Source: Candidatus Pseudoscillospira faecavium (GTDB taxonomy: Bacteria > Bacillota > Clostridia > Oscillospirales > Oscillospiraceae). From it: a stretch of 37,054 nucleotides of DNA. Every line of letters begins with the position of its first letter. The first letter of the stretch is position 1. The stretch is taken from the NCBI GenBank assembly GCA_904420565.1, contig CAJFVV010000017.1, positions 1 to 37,054 of the forward strand, written 5' to 3'. The position numbers and the translations under genes were made by a program. The notes beneath the pieces were generated by a model. That model had not been told where the DNA came from and ran no database searches. It saw only the letters and a program-made list of their open reading frames with translations. Shown here in pieces: positions 7,796 through 15,372 of the stretch.

Positions 7796-8731
7796 TTATG
7801 TGTTGGTACATTTTTCCAGCAAAGCATTCCATTTTTCATCCACCCACTGCTGGGCCTGTTCCAGCATCCATTCGTTTTCCTTTTTGAAGCAATGGGCAAA
7901 GCGTCCCTGCAGCTTCATATAATCTGCCACAGGCAGTTTGCGTTTTGGCTCATAGGTCAGACGGTATACACCGTTTTCTACCTCAAACAGGGGCCAAACG
8001 CAGCTGTCCACTGCTGCTTTCACAATAGCCGCAATATCTTCGGTGGGATAACGCCAGCCGCGCGGGCAGGGGGAGAGCACATTCAAAAAAGCTGCGCCGG
8101 GGGTGTAGATGGCTTTCCTGGATTTTTCGTGCAGGTCCCGGAAATTGCCGATAAAAGTAGTCTGGGCCACATAGGGAATGCCATGGGCCACCATAATTTC
8201 GGTCAAATCCTTTTTGTTCTGGGGTTTGCCCTGGTGCACGGCGCCCACCGGGGTGGTGGTGGAATCGGCAAAACGGGGAGTGGAAGAGGAGCGCTGGATG
8301 CCGGTATTCATATAAGCTTCATTGTCGTAGCAAACATAAACCATGTCATGGCCGCGCTCCATGGCGCCGGACAGAGACTGCAGACCGATGTCATAGGTGC
8401 CGCCGTCGCCGCCGAAGGTGATGAATTTGTAGGTGTCGTCGATTTTTCCCTTGCGTTTGAGCACCTGGTACGCGGCTTCCACGCCGCCGCAGGTGGCAGC
8501 TGCATTTTCAAAAGCTGTGTGGATATAGCTGTCCTTCCAGGCGGTGTAAGGGTACATGAAGGAAGAAACCTCCAGGCAGCCGGTGGCATTGGCAATCACA
8601 GCTTTGTCCTCTGGATTCAGTGCGCGCAGAACGGCGCGCACAGTGATGCCGCAGCCGCAGCCGGCGCACAGCCGGTGGCCGCCCAGGAAACGTTCTGGCT
8701 TATTCAGTTCTCGCTTGAGATTATAGGCCAC
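7796..8731 (-). CDS. 2-oxoacid:ferredoxin oxidoreductase, beta (TPP-binding) subunit
   Basis: 311 residues of the PorB/VorB type. Cys22 and Cys25 (LCAGCGCG), Cys52 (GCLEVSS) and Cys222 (SPCPRGW) are the four cysteines that bind the proximal [4Fe-4S] cluster in the pyruvate and 2-ketoisovalerate enzymes. GDGGTYDIG (108-116) followed by the Asn-containing CYDNEAYMNTG is the thiamine-diphosphate/Mg motif. GTG 8731 is chosen because GGAGG lies 8 bases upstream; it overlaps the alpha gene by 11 bp. Fourth and last gene of the gamma-delta-alpha-beta operon. Substrate (pyruvate or branched-chain 2-oxoacids) cannot be read from the sequence; the AUC-type T-box upstream points to branched-chain chemistry. 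Confidence 0.9.
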   Translation of the reverse strand: MAYNLKRELNKPERFLGGHRLCAGCGCGITVRAVLRALNPEDKAVIANATGCLEVSSFMYPYTAWKDSYIHTAFENAAATCGGVEAAYQVLKRKGKIDDTYKFITFGGDGGTYDIGLQSLSGAMERGHDMVYVCYDNEAYMNTGIQRSSSTPRFADSTTTPVGAVHQGKPQNKKDLTEIMVAHGIPYVAQTTFIGNFRDLHEKSRKAIYTPGAAFLNVLSPCPRGWRYPTEDIAAIVKAAVDSCVWPLFEVENGVYRLTYEPKRKLPVADYMKLQGRFAHCFKKENEWMLEQAQQWVDEKWNALLEKCTNT

Positions 8732-9920
8732 GCAGATCGCCTCCTCTCTGACCCAAATGGCGGTAAACCGGTTTTGCACTGCCCTTTTGCAGCGCTTCCT
8801 CCAAAGCGTTGAACACCATTTCGCAATCGGTCACAGCAAAATCGCGGCCGCCGAGGCCGTATACAAAATTGATCAGCAGAGGATGCTGCTGGGCATCATA
8901 CAGGGCGCTGCGCAGTTCAGCACCCAAGGGGCCGCCGTGGGTGGAATAGCTCTCGCATTTATCCATGACAGCTACAGCTTTGACGTTTTCCAGAGCCTGT
9001 GCCAGTTCTTCGCCGGGGAAGGGGCGGTAGACACGCACCTTGATCATGCCGACTTTACGGCCCTGGGCGCGAAGCATGTCCACACAGACCCGGGCGGTGC
9101 CGGCGGAAGAGCCGATCAGGACAATGGCTGTTTCTGCATCTTCCATGCAGTAGCTTTCAAAAAAGCCATAGTAGCGGCCGGTCAGCTCAGCGTAGCTGCG
9201 GCCCACATCCAGAATCACCTGTTTGGCGTTGACCATGGCCTGGGCCTGGGCCATTTTTGCCTCCATATAATAGGCGGATACGCCGTAGGGGCCGACTGCC
9301 AGCGGATTTTCATGCTTGAGCAGATAATTTTCCGGCGTATATTCGCCGACGAAAGCTTTGACTTTTTCATCCTCCAGCAGTTCGATATTTTCCACAGAGT
9401 GGGAGGTGATGAAGCCGTCCTGGCAGACCATAATGGGCAGGCGCACGTCAGGGTGCTCTGCAATGGGCATGGCCTGCAGATAATTGTCGTAGGCTTCCTG
9501 GTTGTTTTCTGCGTAAATCTGAATCCAGCCGGCATCCCGGGCGTTCATGGCGTCGGAATGATCGTTGTTGATGTTGATGGGGCCGGTCAGTGCCCGGCAG
9601 ACACAGGCCAGAGTGATGGGCAGACGGGAAGAAGATGCCACATGCAGCAGTTCCCACATGAAAGCAAGGCCGGCAGAAGAGGTGGCGGTTACTGCCCGTG
9701 CGCCGGCAGCCTCTGCGCCGATACAAGTAGAAAGGGCACTGTGTTCCGATTCCACGGCAACAAATTCGGTGTCCACTTTGCCGTCAGCGATATACCGGGA
9801 ATAAATCTGAGGAATTTCTGTAGAAGGTGTAATGGGAAAAGCGCCCATAACATCCGGATTGATCTGACGCATGGCATAGGCGACGGCTTCATTGCCGGAA
9901 AGACGTTCTCGAATGGACAT
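8721..9920 (-). CDS. 2-oxoacid:ferredoxin oxidoreductase, alpha subunit
   Basis: 399 residues. It contains the PorA pyrimidine-domain start GNEAVAYAMRQINPDVMGAFPITPSTEI (about 9-36), the VESEHSA segment and the C-terminal transketolase-like domain with VIGSSAGTAR-like (VLIGSSAGTARVCVD) and RPFPGEEL. Together with the beta chain it builds the active site for CoA-dependent oxidative decarboxylation. ATG 9920 is used, with AGGAGGAGG 7 bases upstream; only 2 bp separate it from the delta stop. Length and motifs match the four-subunit archaeal/clostridial type, not the single-chain NifJ. Confidence 0.92.
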   Translation of the reverse strand: MSIRERLSGNEAVAYAMRQINPDVMGAFPITPSTEIPQIYSRYIADGKVDTEFVAVESEHSALSTCIGAEAAGARAVTATSSAGLAFMWELLHVASSSRLPITLACVCRALTGPININNDHSDAMNARDAGWIQIYAENNQEAYDNYLQAMPIAEHPDVRLPIMVCQDGFITSHSVENIELLEDEKVKAFVGEYTPENYLLKHENPLAVGPYGVSAYYMEAKMAQAQAMVNAKQVILDVGRSYAELTGRYYGFFESYCMEDAETAIVLIGSSAGTARVCVDMLRAQGRKVGMIKVRVYRPFPGEELAQALENVKAVAVMDKCESYSTHGGPLGAELRSALYDAQQHPLLINFVYGLGGRDFAVTDCEMVFNALEEALQKGSAKPVYRHLGQRGGDLRGL

Positions 9921-9922
9921 GC

Positions 9923-10222
9923 TCAAACCTCCTCCTGAAATTCAATGGCGGCAAAGGGGCATACCTTGGCGCAGATGCCGCAGCCCTTGCAGTGGTCATA
10001 ATCAAACTCCATCCGTTTGCCTTCGTGAACAGGAATGGAGGAATCCGGACAAAACGGCGCACACAGGAGACACTGCTTGCATTTTTCCTGCAGCCATTTA
10101 GGCGTAATGACCCGCCATTCGCCGGTTCGGGTCAGCATGGAAGTACCGCTTTCATAAATTTCACAGCCGGGCGTCATATCCTGCCAGCGGATGTTTTCAT
10201 GAATTTCTTTCGCCGGTTTCAT
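9923..10222 (-). CDS. 2-oxoacid:ferredoxin oxidoreductase, delta (2x[4Fe-4S] ferredoxin) subunit
   Basis: 99 residues. Two CxxCxxCxxxCP motifs (Cys48/51/54/58 and Cys78/81/84/88) bind two [4Fe-4S] clusters that pass electrons from the TPP centre to free ferredoxin. The N-terminal EIHENIRWQDMTPGCEIYESGTS is typical of PorD/VorD subunits. Its ATG overlaps the gamma-subunit TGA (ATGA), and it is followed closely by the alpha gene. Confidence 0.94.
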   Translation of the reverse strand: MKPAKEIHENIRWQDMTPGCEIYESGTSMLTRTGEWRVITPKWLQEKCKQCLLCAPFCPDSSIPVHEGKRMEFDYDHCKGCGICAKVCPFAAIEFQEEV

Positions 10223-10797
10223 CCTTGCTGCACCTCCTCCATGGACTGTTTCAGACAGGCCAAATTTTTGTCGATAACCTGGGGCTTGGTGGCAAACTTA
10301 TGGCGGTAAGCCGTTTCCATGTTGCGCATGAAGCTCTCGGGTTCAATGACACCGGAAATTTTAACAGCTGCAGCGAGCATGGGCGTATTGGGAAAATAAT
10401 GCCCCAAAGCAGCTTCGGAGATCCGCCGCGCGTCAATGGTGCATACCTGACCGGCATAGCCCCGCAGCAGGGGACGCAGCGCGGAGGGATCTTCTGCGGA
10501 GTTAATGATAATAGCCCCTTCCGGAGAAAGACCGGCGGTTACATTCACAGAATCCAGAAGGGATTCATCCACCACCACCACATAGTCCGGCTCGTAGATA
10601 AAAGAGTGCACATCACAGCGCTCGTCGCTGATGCGGTTATAGGCGGTAATGGGGGCGCCCATGCGTTCCGGACCATATTCCGGAAAGCCCTGCACATATT
10701 TGCCGGAGCTGAAGGCGGCATCCGCCAGCAGCAGGCATGCGGTTTTAGCGCCCTGGCCGCCGCGGCCATGCCAACGGATCTCTACAGTTTTTGACAT
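10219..10797 (-). CDS. 2-oxoacid:ferredoxin oxidoreductase, gamma subunit
   Basis: 192 residues. RWHGRGGQGAKTA at 8-20 is the PorC/VorG hallmark, followed by FPEYGPERMGAPITAYNRIS and the PNTPMLAAA segment. I start at ATG 10797 (MSKTVEIRW) with AAAGGGG upstream; the frame extends 30 codons farther only into the T-box terminator. First gene of the gamma-delta-alpha-beta operon, preceded by a T-box leader. In the complex this subunit stabilises the TPP domains and contacts CoA. Confidence 0.92.
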   Translation of the reverse strand: MSKTVEIRWHGRGGQGAKTACLLLADAAFSSGKYVQGFPEYGPERMGAPITAYNRISDERCDVHSFIYEPDYVVVVDESLLDSVNVTAGLSPEGAIIINSAEDPSALRPLLRGYAGQVCTIDARRISEAALGHYFPNTPMLAAAVKISGVIEPESFMRNMETAYRHKFATKPQVIDKNLACLKQSMEEVQQG

Positions 10798-10830
10798 ATT
10801 CCAAACCCCTTTCTGCAAGCGGTACGTAAT

Positions 10831-11070
10831 AAAAAAGCTGTTGTCCCTGTAAAGGGACAACAGCGAAAAATGCGGTTGCTCTACCACCCGTTACCTACGT
10901 ACCAACATACGCGCTTCCGATAACGGCGGAATGCCGACGCGGCCTACTCTCAACACTTCGGCGCGCAACTCGGGAGTGATTTTCAGACACGCTCTACTTC
11001 TGCCGGGCTTTCACCGTCCCCGGCTCGCTTTGTGGTTCAAGGCAGCGCTTACTCTCTCCGTCTTCGTTTT
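10831..11070 (-). promoter_or_regulatory. T-box leader with probable AUC (Ile) specifier
   Basis: On the minus strand this begins with GACGGAGAGAGTAAGCGC (S-turn AGTA), then the Stem I distal part with GAGCCGGGGACGGTGAAAGCC. The 3' side of the specifier loop reads GAAAATCACTCC, where CTCC pairs with the opening GGAG. A purine normally follows the specifier, so ATC (10978-10980) followed by A is the best reading; AAT (Asn) is the alternative. The T-box region GGGTGGTAGAGCAACCGC (within 10872-10892) is followed by a perfect 12-bp terminator stem (10837-10848 with 10853-10864) and six T residues. Uncharged tRNA(Ile) would favour read-through into the oxidoreductase operon. Class is clear; the specifier call is less sure. 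Confidence 0.85.
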
Positions 11071-11085
11071 TTCAGATGATATAAA

Positions 11086-11114
11086 AGTTTATCCAATTTA
11101 CTGTGAGAAAGCAA
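11086..11114 (-). promoter_or_regulatory. Candidate promoter for the T-box transcript
   Basis: TTGCTT (11109-11114) and TAAACT (11086-11091), spacer 17 bp, ending shortly before Stem I. Both boxes are imperfect. Confidence 0.45.
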
Positions 11115-11203
11115 TGTGCAATCTCCACAAAAAATCAGGGCAATTTTACTGAATTTCTGCCGGTGGGGAAAGATTGTCCGCATGGGAAAAACAAAAACAG
11201 GCG

Positions 11204-12745
11204 TTACCCTTCTTCGCTTCCGGAGATCAGACCGGGATGCAGCCAATCGGAATTGGGCCGGCACAGCAGGCGAGCATCCAGATAAGCCATGGGCAAAGTG
11301 AGAATCGTGTGGCCCAGATAGTTGCCGGATTCTGTTTTTTCCACCAGCAAAGCGACGTCTGCAATGTTGTCGCTGTCCAGGCACAAAGGAATCATCAGGC
11401 TGAGCAAATTATAAGCCGGATAATAAATGGGAACGGCGGTCTTGTAATCCCAGCGGATGCGCTTGGTAGCTTTGTCGATGGCACGCTTGAAATCGCTGCG
11501 GATACGCTCGCTGAGAAATACATTGGCAGGATTTTCGCAATAAGCGGCCAGATCCCGCATGCATTTGTTATAAACTGCGGTGCCGGCGCGGTATTTTGAG
11601 GCCTTGTCAATAATGGAAAGGGCCTTTGGAAATCGGTTGCAGGCATCACGCAGATATGTGAGAGGCATCCGGCCAATGTTGTCGCTTAAAATATGGTCAT
11701 AATTGATGGCCAGCCGCCGGCGCGTGTCGTAAAGCAGATCGGAAACTTCGGTAATATAGCTGGCGGGCTGGGGCGGCTGGGCAAAATAAATGGTGATGCG
11801 CTGTCCGTCACCGCGGCTGCCTTCTGTGCAGAAGCTGCTGAAATGCCATGGGATATCGCTGTCCGGATCGCGGTTTTTTTCAAAACATGCGTATATATCG
11901 TCGTAATGAATGGTCAGCAGCCCGGTGTTGAAGGCGGCAAAGGTTTTGTCTTCATTAAACAGAATTTTCCCTTCGTGCTGGAGCCGCAAAAAGGTATATT
12001 TCAGATATTGCCGAAGGATATAGAAATTTTTGACGCGGGAGTTTTGAAAATCCCACTGTTCAGGAAGTGCCATATCTGCCAGTGCGCGCAGGGCTTCCGT
12101 CCAATTGCCGATCACGGCAAAATCTTCCAGAGCGTCACCGGGGTTGCTGCGTTCGGCCTGGGTGGGAGAAAAATCCTCTGGATTCGGCTTCCCTTCATAT
12201 ACGCGGGTCAAAGCCCAGCTGCGGCTGTCGTTTTTTCTGGTATTGCGGGCAAAAAACAGAGAAATTTCTTCGCCCTCGGCATTTTTCAAGCCAGTGGGAA
12301 AGAGACAGGTGTCATTTTTTTCTTCAATCAGATTTTTATTCACAGCGCTTTGGTATGCAGCGCTCAAAAACTTGATGGGGGTATCGTCTGTTTTCATTAA
12401 ATGGTGGATTTTTTCATGGAAAATTTCCAGTGTGGAACCGGGCAGATAAGCAAAAGTGCGGATATCTTCGGGATATTTGCGCTCAGCAGTATGTTTTTCT
12501 TTTTTTCGGGGAATGAGCGTCATTTGCCAAAAGGGATTGCCTTCTTCCGTATGTGCCTGCTCAAAATGGACATACTCGGGCATATCTTCCAGCATTTTGT
12601 TTAATCCTTTGTAACCAAGTTCTTTTGCGTGATACCCGTGTCCTGCCAGGCAATTGCCGGCTTGGGCGACCAGGAGGGGTTTTCCCGTTTCAAAGGTCGC
12701 TGTCAGGAGATCATAAATCTCCCGCTTTTGTTTCGGGGTCAGCAT
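11204..12745 (-). CDS. DUF3825-like protein with LOTUS/OST-HTH-like N-terminus
   Basis: 513 residues, no signal peptide or membrane helix. Residues 1 to about 62 (ending GYHAKELGYKGLNKMLEDMPEYVHFE) look like an OST-HTH/LOTUS fold, a small winged-helix that binds RNA in other proteins. The large C-terminal part (about 215-500) resembles DUF3825: YILRQYLKYTFLRLQHEGKI, then AAFNTGLLTIHYDDIYACFEKN, and LPLTYLRDACNRF-like segments. A middle region (about 95-200) is unassigned. The function of DUF3825 is unknown; an RNA-related role is only suggested by the N-terminal domain. AAGGAG lies 11 bases before the ATG. It is transcribed alone, behind a long structured leader region. Assignments are from memory of family patterns and need a profile search. 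Confidence 0.7.
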   Translation of the reverse strand: MLTPKQKREIYDLLTATFETGKPLLVAQAGNCLAGHGYHAKELGYKGLNKMLEDMPEYVHFEQAHTEEGNPFWQMTLIPRKKEKHTAERKYPEDIRTFAYLPGSTLEIFHEKIHHLMKTDDTPIKFLSAAYQSAVNKNLIEEKNDTCLFPTGLKNAEGEEISLFFARNTRKNDSRSWALTRVYEGKPNPEDFSPTQAERSNPGDALEDFAVIGNWTEALRALADMALPEQWDFQNSRVKNFYILRQYLKYTFLRLQHEGKILFNEDKTFAAFNTGLLTIHYDDIYACFEKNRDPDSDIPWHFSSFCTEGSRGDGQRITIYFAQPPQPASYITEVSDLLYDTRRRLAINYDHILSDNIGRMPLTYLRDACNRFPKALSIIDKASKYRAGTAVYNKCMRDLAAYCENPANVFLSERIRSDFKRAIDKATKRIRWDYKTAVPIYYPAYNLLSLMIPLCLDSDNIADVALLVEKTESGNYLGHTILTLPMAYLDARLLCRPNSDWLHPGLISGSEEG

Positions 12746-12769
12746 AAAATCAATTTCTCCTTATTCGTT

Positions 12770-13121
12770 TATAAAACTGGAATGCTGCTTTGGCATTGCC
12801 GGGAGACAAATCCGTGTTCCTGTGCAGGATTTGCGTGAGGCAGCCCTTCAAGGTTCGCTAAGCGGGCCCAGGGTTTTCCAGGGTGCTTAGACAGGAGAAG
12901 CGCAGAATGCACCGGCTGCCGCGGCCATGCCGAAAACTGTTTTTCTTTCTTGAAATGCGGTGCAGGATTCGGGAAATTCACAGCGGGGCGGCAGCTTGGA
13001 AGACTGCGGCAAAGCTGTGCATTTCATGGGACAAGGTGTGTGAAAATGTGTTTTTGAAGATTACCTGCGCCAAATGCACAGCCCTCCTTTTTGCACAGGC
13101 AAAAGCTGAAAAAGAAATATT
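12770..13121 (-). other. Long structured untranslated region (leader or ncRNA candidate)
   Basis: No convincing gene. Several perfect inverted repeats occur: CCTGTGCA near 13094 pairs with TGCACAGG near 12822 and could close the whole structure; GCTGTGCATTT pairs with AAATGCACAGC (about 13015-13085); TGCACCG with CGGTGCA (12908-12964); CTAAGC with GCTTAG; AAATCC with GGATTT. A consensus promoter lies just upstream on the minus strand, so this is either a roughly 375-base 5' leader of the DUF3825-like gene or a separate RNA. No hallmark of RNase P, tmRNA, SRP RNA, T-box or the common riboswitches was recognised. Confidence 0.45.
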
Positions 13122-13127
13122 ATGTTT

Positions 13128-13156
13128 ATTATACGCTCCGGCGCTGCAGATTGCAA
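13128..13156 (-). promoter_or_regulatory. Promoter reading into the structured region and DUF3825-like gene
   Basis: TTGCAA (13151-13156) and TATAAT (13128-13133), spacer 17 bp, minus strand. Predicted start near 13121. Confidence 0.65.
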
Positions 13157-13207
13157 GGAGCCGGTGCGGGACATGGCATATTTTTGAAACAGTGCACCTC
13201 CGCGCAT

Positions 13208-13262
13208 AAAAGTTGTGCCCTGCATCGCCATAGCATGCGATCTATCTATGGCGATGCAGGGC
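13208..13262 (-). terminator. Long hairpin terminator after the 166-residue gene
   Basis: A perfect 17-bp stem (13217-13233 with 13246-13262) with a 12-base loop, 26 bp after the stop codon at 13288. On the minus strand it is followed by ACAACTTTT, a weak T-tract. Confidence 0.65.
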
Positions 13263-13287
13263 GGGTATATGCGAAAGCTGACCATTT

Positions 13288-13788
13288 TTATTTCACAGAG
13301 GCTTTGTAGATATTCAGAAGAACTTTTCCCATGGGATTCGCCGTTCGGCTGCTGCTGTTCATTTCTACAGCGGCCAGACGCAGATCCGCCCAGCCGTGCT
13401 CCGGCTTTTCATAATCCTTGTGAAATTTCATCTTTTTTAATGCGGCGCTTCCATCCGGCGTAATTTTGTCGCACAAGAAAAAAATGGAAATGAGAGAAAA
13501 ATTGTGGTTGGGATTGGGGTCTACGCGCTTGAGGCCATCGGTGAGCGCTTCTGTGCAGCAGCGTTCAAAGGTTTCCTGGTTCAGTTCTTCCAGAGAATAG
13601 ATGTATACGAAGTCATCGCTTTCCACGATGCCGACTTTGGCGATGGAAAGCATTTTCCGGTCGCTGACCAGGTGCATGAAAGCAGTGGCTGCCAGGGGAG
13701 ATGTGCTGTCCATATGTTTTGCGCACAGATAGGGCTCCCGGTAGTGATCCAGCAATTTTTCAACAGCTTCTTCGCGGGTAAAACTCAT
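13288..13788 (-). CDS. Conserved-looking hypothetical protein, 166 residues
   Basis: Soluble 166-residue protein, not recognised. It starts MSFTREEAVEKLLDHYREPYLC, suggesting an N-terminal helix, has FMHLVSDRKMLSIAKVGIVESDDFVYIY in the middle (a sheet-like domain), and ends MGKVLLNIYKASVK. There is no signal peptide, membrane helix or metal-binding Cys cluster. AAAGGATG precedes the ATG. It begins 6 bp after the amidohydrolase stop and is the last gene of that operon, followed by a long hairpin. Real coding is supported by the tight operon spacing and the ribosome site. Confidence 0.75.
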   Translation of the reverse strand: MSFTREEAVEKLLDHYREPYLCAKHMDSTSPLAATAFMHLVSDRKMLSIAKVGIVESDDFVYIYSLEELNQETFERCCTEALTDGLKRVDPNPNHNFSLISIFFLCDKITPDGSAALKKMKFHKDYEKPEHGWADLRLAAVEMNSSSRTANPMGKVLLNIYKASVK

Positions 13789-13794
13789 GGTGCA

Positions 13795-15372
13795 TCATCC
13801 TTTCATTTGATTATTGATCCATATGCATTGACCGCCGATGTATGTGCGTGCGACAGTTGCGGCGGAAAGTGCGCTGAGAGATGGGAATGCTGTGGGCGCA
13901 TGCAGCAGCGCAAAGTCTGCCCGATAACCAGGCGCAATCCGGCCGGCTTCATTTTCACGAAACAGCTGATATGCGCCGGCACTGGTATAGGCAGCCAGGG
14001 CTTGGGAAAAAGTCAGGCGTTCGCCGTCGTCCTGCCGATTCATGGCACAGTACATGCCCAGCAGAGGGGACGGATCCGGAGTGACAGGGCTGTCGCTGCC
14101 GAAAGAGATACGGGCGCCCTGCCGCAGCAGACTGCTGCAGGGATACTCCCCTTGTGCCCGTGCGCCCAGCTGTGCAAGATCCACGGCATAAATTTCTTCC
14201 TGTGCAAACCAGAAAGGCTGCAGTGCGCACAAAAGGGAAAGCCTGCCGATTTTTGCTGCAGTGGCACAATCAGCCAACTGAAGATGAGCCAGCACATGGC
14301 GATTTTCATTGTGCAGATGGCCGTTGGCGGCCATGGCATGCTCCAGCGCGCGGGTAACCTGCGCAGCGGCAGCATCACCAATAACATGGGCGTGCAGCTG
14401 AATGGCTTCGTGATCGCAACGCGTGCAGAAATCCACAAGTTGTTCTGTATTCCAGACTGCGCTGCCACAGCGGGTGCTGCCTTCATAAGGGGCTTTCAGA
14501 AAGGCGCTGCCGTTATCTACAACGCCGTCAATGTAAATCTTGATGGTGTGCAGGCGAATCAACGGGCTTTGGCGGGCTTTCAATGCCTGATAACGGGCAA
14601 GAAGGCGCTCCGGCCTGTTGGTGGGGTGGGCAGTGACGGCAAAGCAGACATGCAGATGCCATAGCCCGCGCCGCTCCAGGGACTGCAGTGCACGCCAGCA
14701 TGCGTCTTCGTTCATACCGATGGGCATCAGCGCCTGCACTGCGGTGATACCGCGCGCACACAGCATGGACTGGTAGGCCAGCAGTGCCTCTTCGATTTCT
14801 TCCTGCCGGAATGCCAGTCCCGGCAGGTGGTGCAGCAGAGAGAAAACAGAGCGCTCGGTCAAAATACCTGTGTGGGTACGAAAAGCAGCCGATGGCAGAA
14901 AAGCGGAAGCAATTTCCAGCAATTTATTATTGCAGATGCAGGAATGATAATCATCGGAAAAAAGAACGACGGGCAGGGTGGGGAATGTCTGATTCAAAAA
15001 GGAGACAAAAGCGTTCAGCGCGCCTGGTGTGTCCTGAAAAAGCCGCTGGCTCCAGCCAAAGCCACGCAGCATCGCTTGGCCGGCCGCAGGGAATGCGCGT
15101 AATTTTTCCCGATATTCGTCCAGATTGGAGCAGCCCATCAGGTTTACGCCGTGGCGCTGGTATAAAAGGCTGCCCGGAAGGTGCAGATGCGCGTCGGTGA
15201 AACCCGGCAGCAGCGTCATACCGCCGCAGTCCACTTGACGGTCGGCGGCCAGCGGAACGTTGCTGCGTTCCACTGCAGTGATGATGCCGTGATCCACCAC
15301 AAGCTGAGCAGGCTCAAATTGGTTGGTTGCGGTGTTATATAGATTCAAATGAAAAAAACGAAGGGATGCCAA
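13795..15372 (-). CDS. YtcJ-type metal-dependent amidohydrolase (amidohydrolase family 3)
   Basis: 525 residues. TDAHLHLP (about 59-66) gives the HxH metal ligands His62/His64. A conserved IKIYIDGVVDNGSAF segment, then LHAHVIGD and a later His (HLQ) supply further ligands, and FGSDSPV has the catalytic Asp near the C-terminus. This order is that of YtcJ-like amidohydrolases, which hydrolyse N-acyl or amide substrates, often unknown. No signal peptide. The start is TTG 15372, with AAGGAG 7 bases upstream; it directly follows the TAA of the upstream gene. Middle gene of a three-gene operon with a membrane protein and a small unknown protein. Substrate cannot be predicted. Confidence 0.88.
   Translation of the reverse strand: MASLRFFHLNLYNTATNQFEPAQLVVDHGIITAVERSNVPLAADRQVDCGGMTLLPGFTDAHLHLPGSLLYQRHGVNLMGCSNLDEYREKLRAFPAAGQAMLRGFGWSQRLFQDTPGALNAFVSFLNQTFPTLPVVLFSDDYHSCICNNKLLEIASAFLPSAAFRTHTGILTERSVFSLLHHLPGLAFRQEEIEEALLAYQSMLCARGITAVQALMPIGMNEDACWRALQSLERRGLWHLHVCFAVTAHPTNRPERLLARYQALKARQSPLIRLHTIKIYIDGVVDNGSAFLKAPYEGSTRCGSAVWNTEQLVDFCTRCDHEAIQLHAHVIGDAAAAQVTRALEHAMAANGHLHNENRHVLAHLQLADCATAAKIGRLSLLCALQPFWFAQEEIYAVDLAQLGARAQGEYPCSSLLRQGARISFGSDSPVTPDPSPLLGMYCAMNRQDDGERLTFSQALAAYTSAGAYQLFRENEAGRIAPGYRADFALLHAPTAFPSLSALSAATVARTYIGGQCIWINNQMKG

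Noticed and set aside
10920..10990. rRNA-like look of the GCGGCCTACTCTC segment
   Set aside because: On the minus strand it forms part of the T-box leader between Stem I and the antiterminator; no rRNA conserved core is present.
12978..13073. 31-codon minus-strand frame (TTG start) behind AAAAAGGAGG
   Set aside because: The ribosome site is good, but the start is TTG, the product looks random and the DNA is part of an RNA-like fold. Kept only as a possibility.
12883..13209. 108-codon plus-strand frame in the structured region
   Set aside because: No ribosome site, Cys/Arg-biased random composition, and it crosses several inverted repeats.
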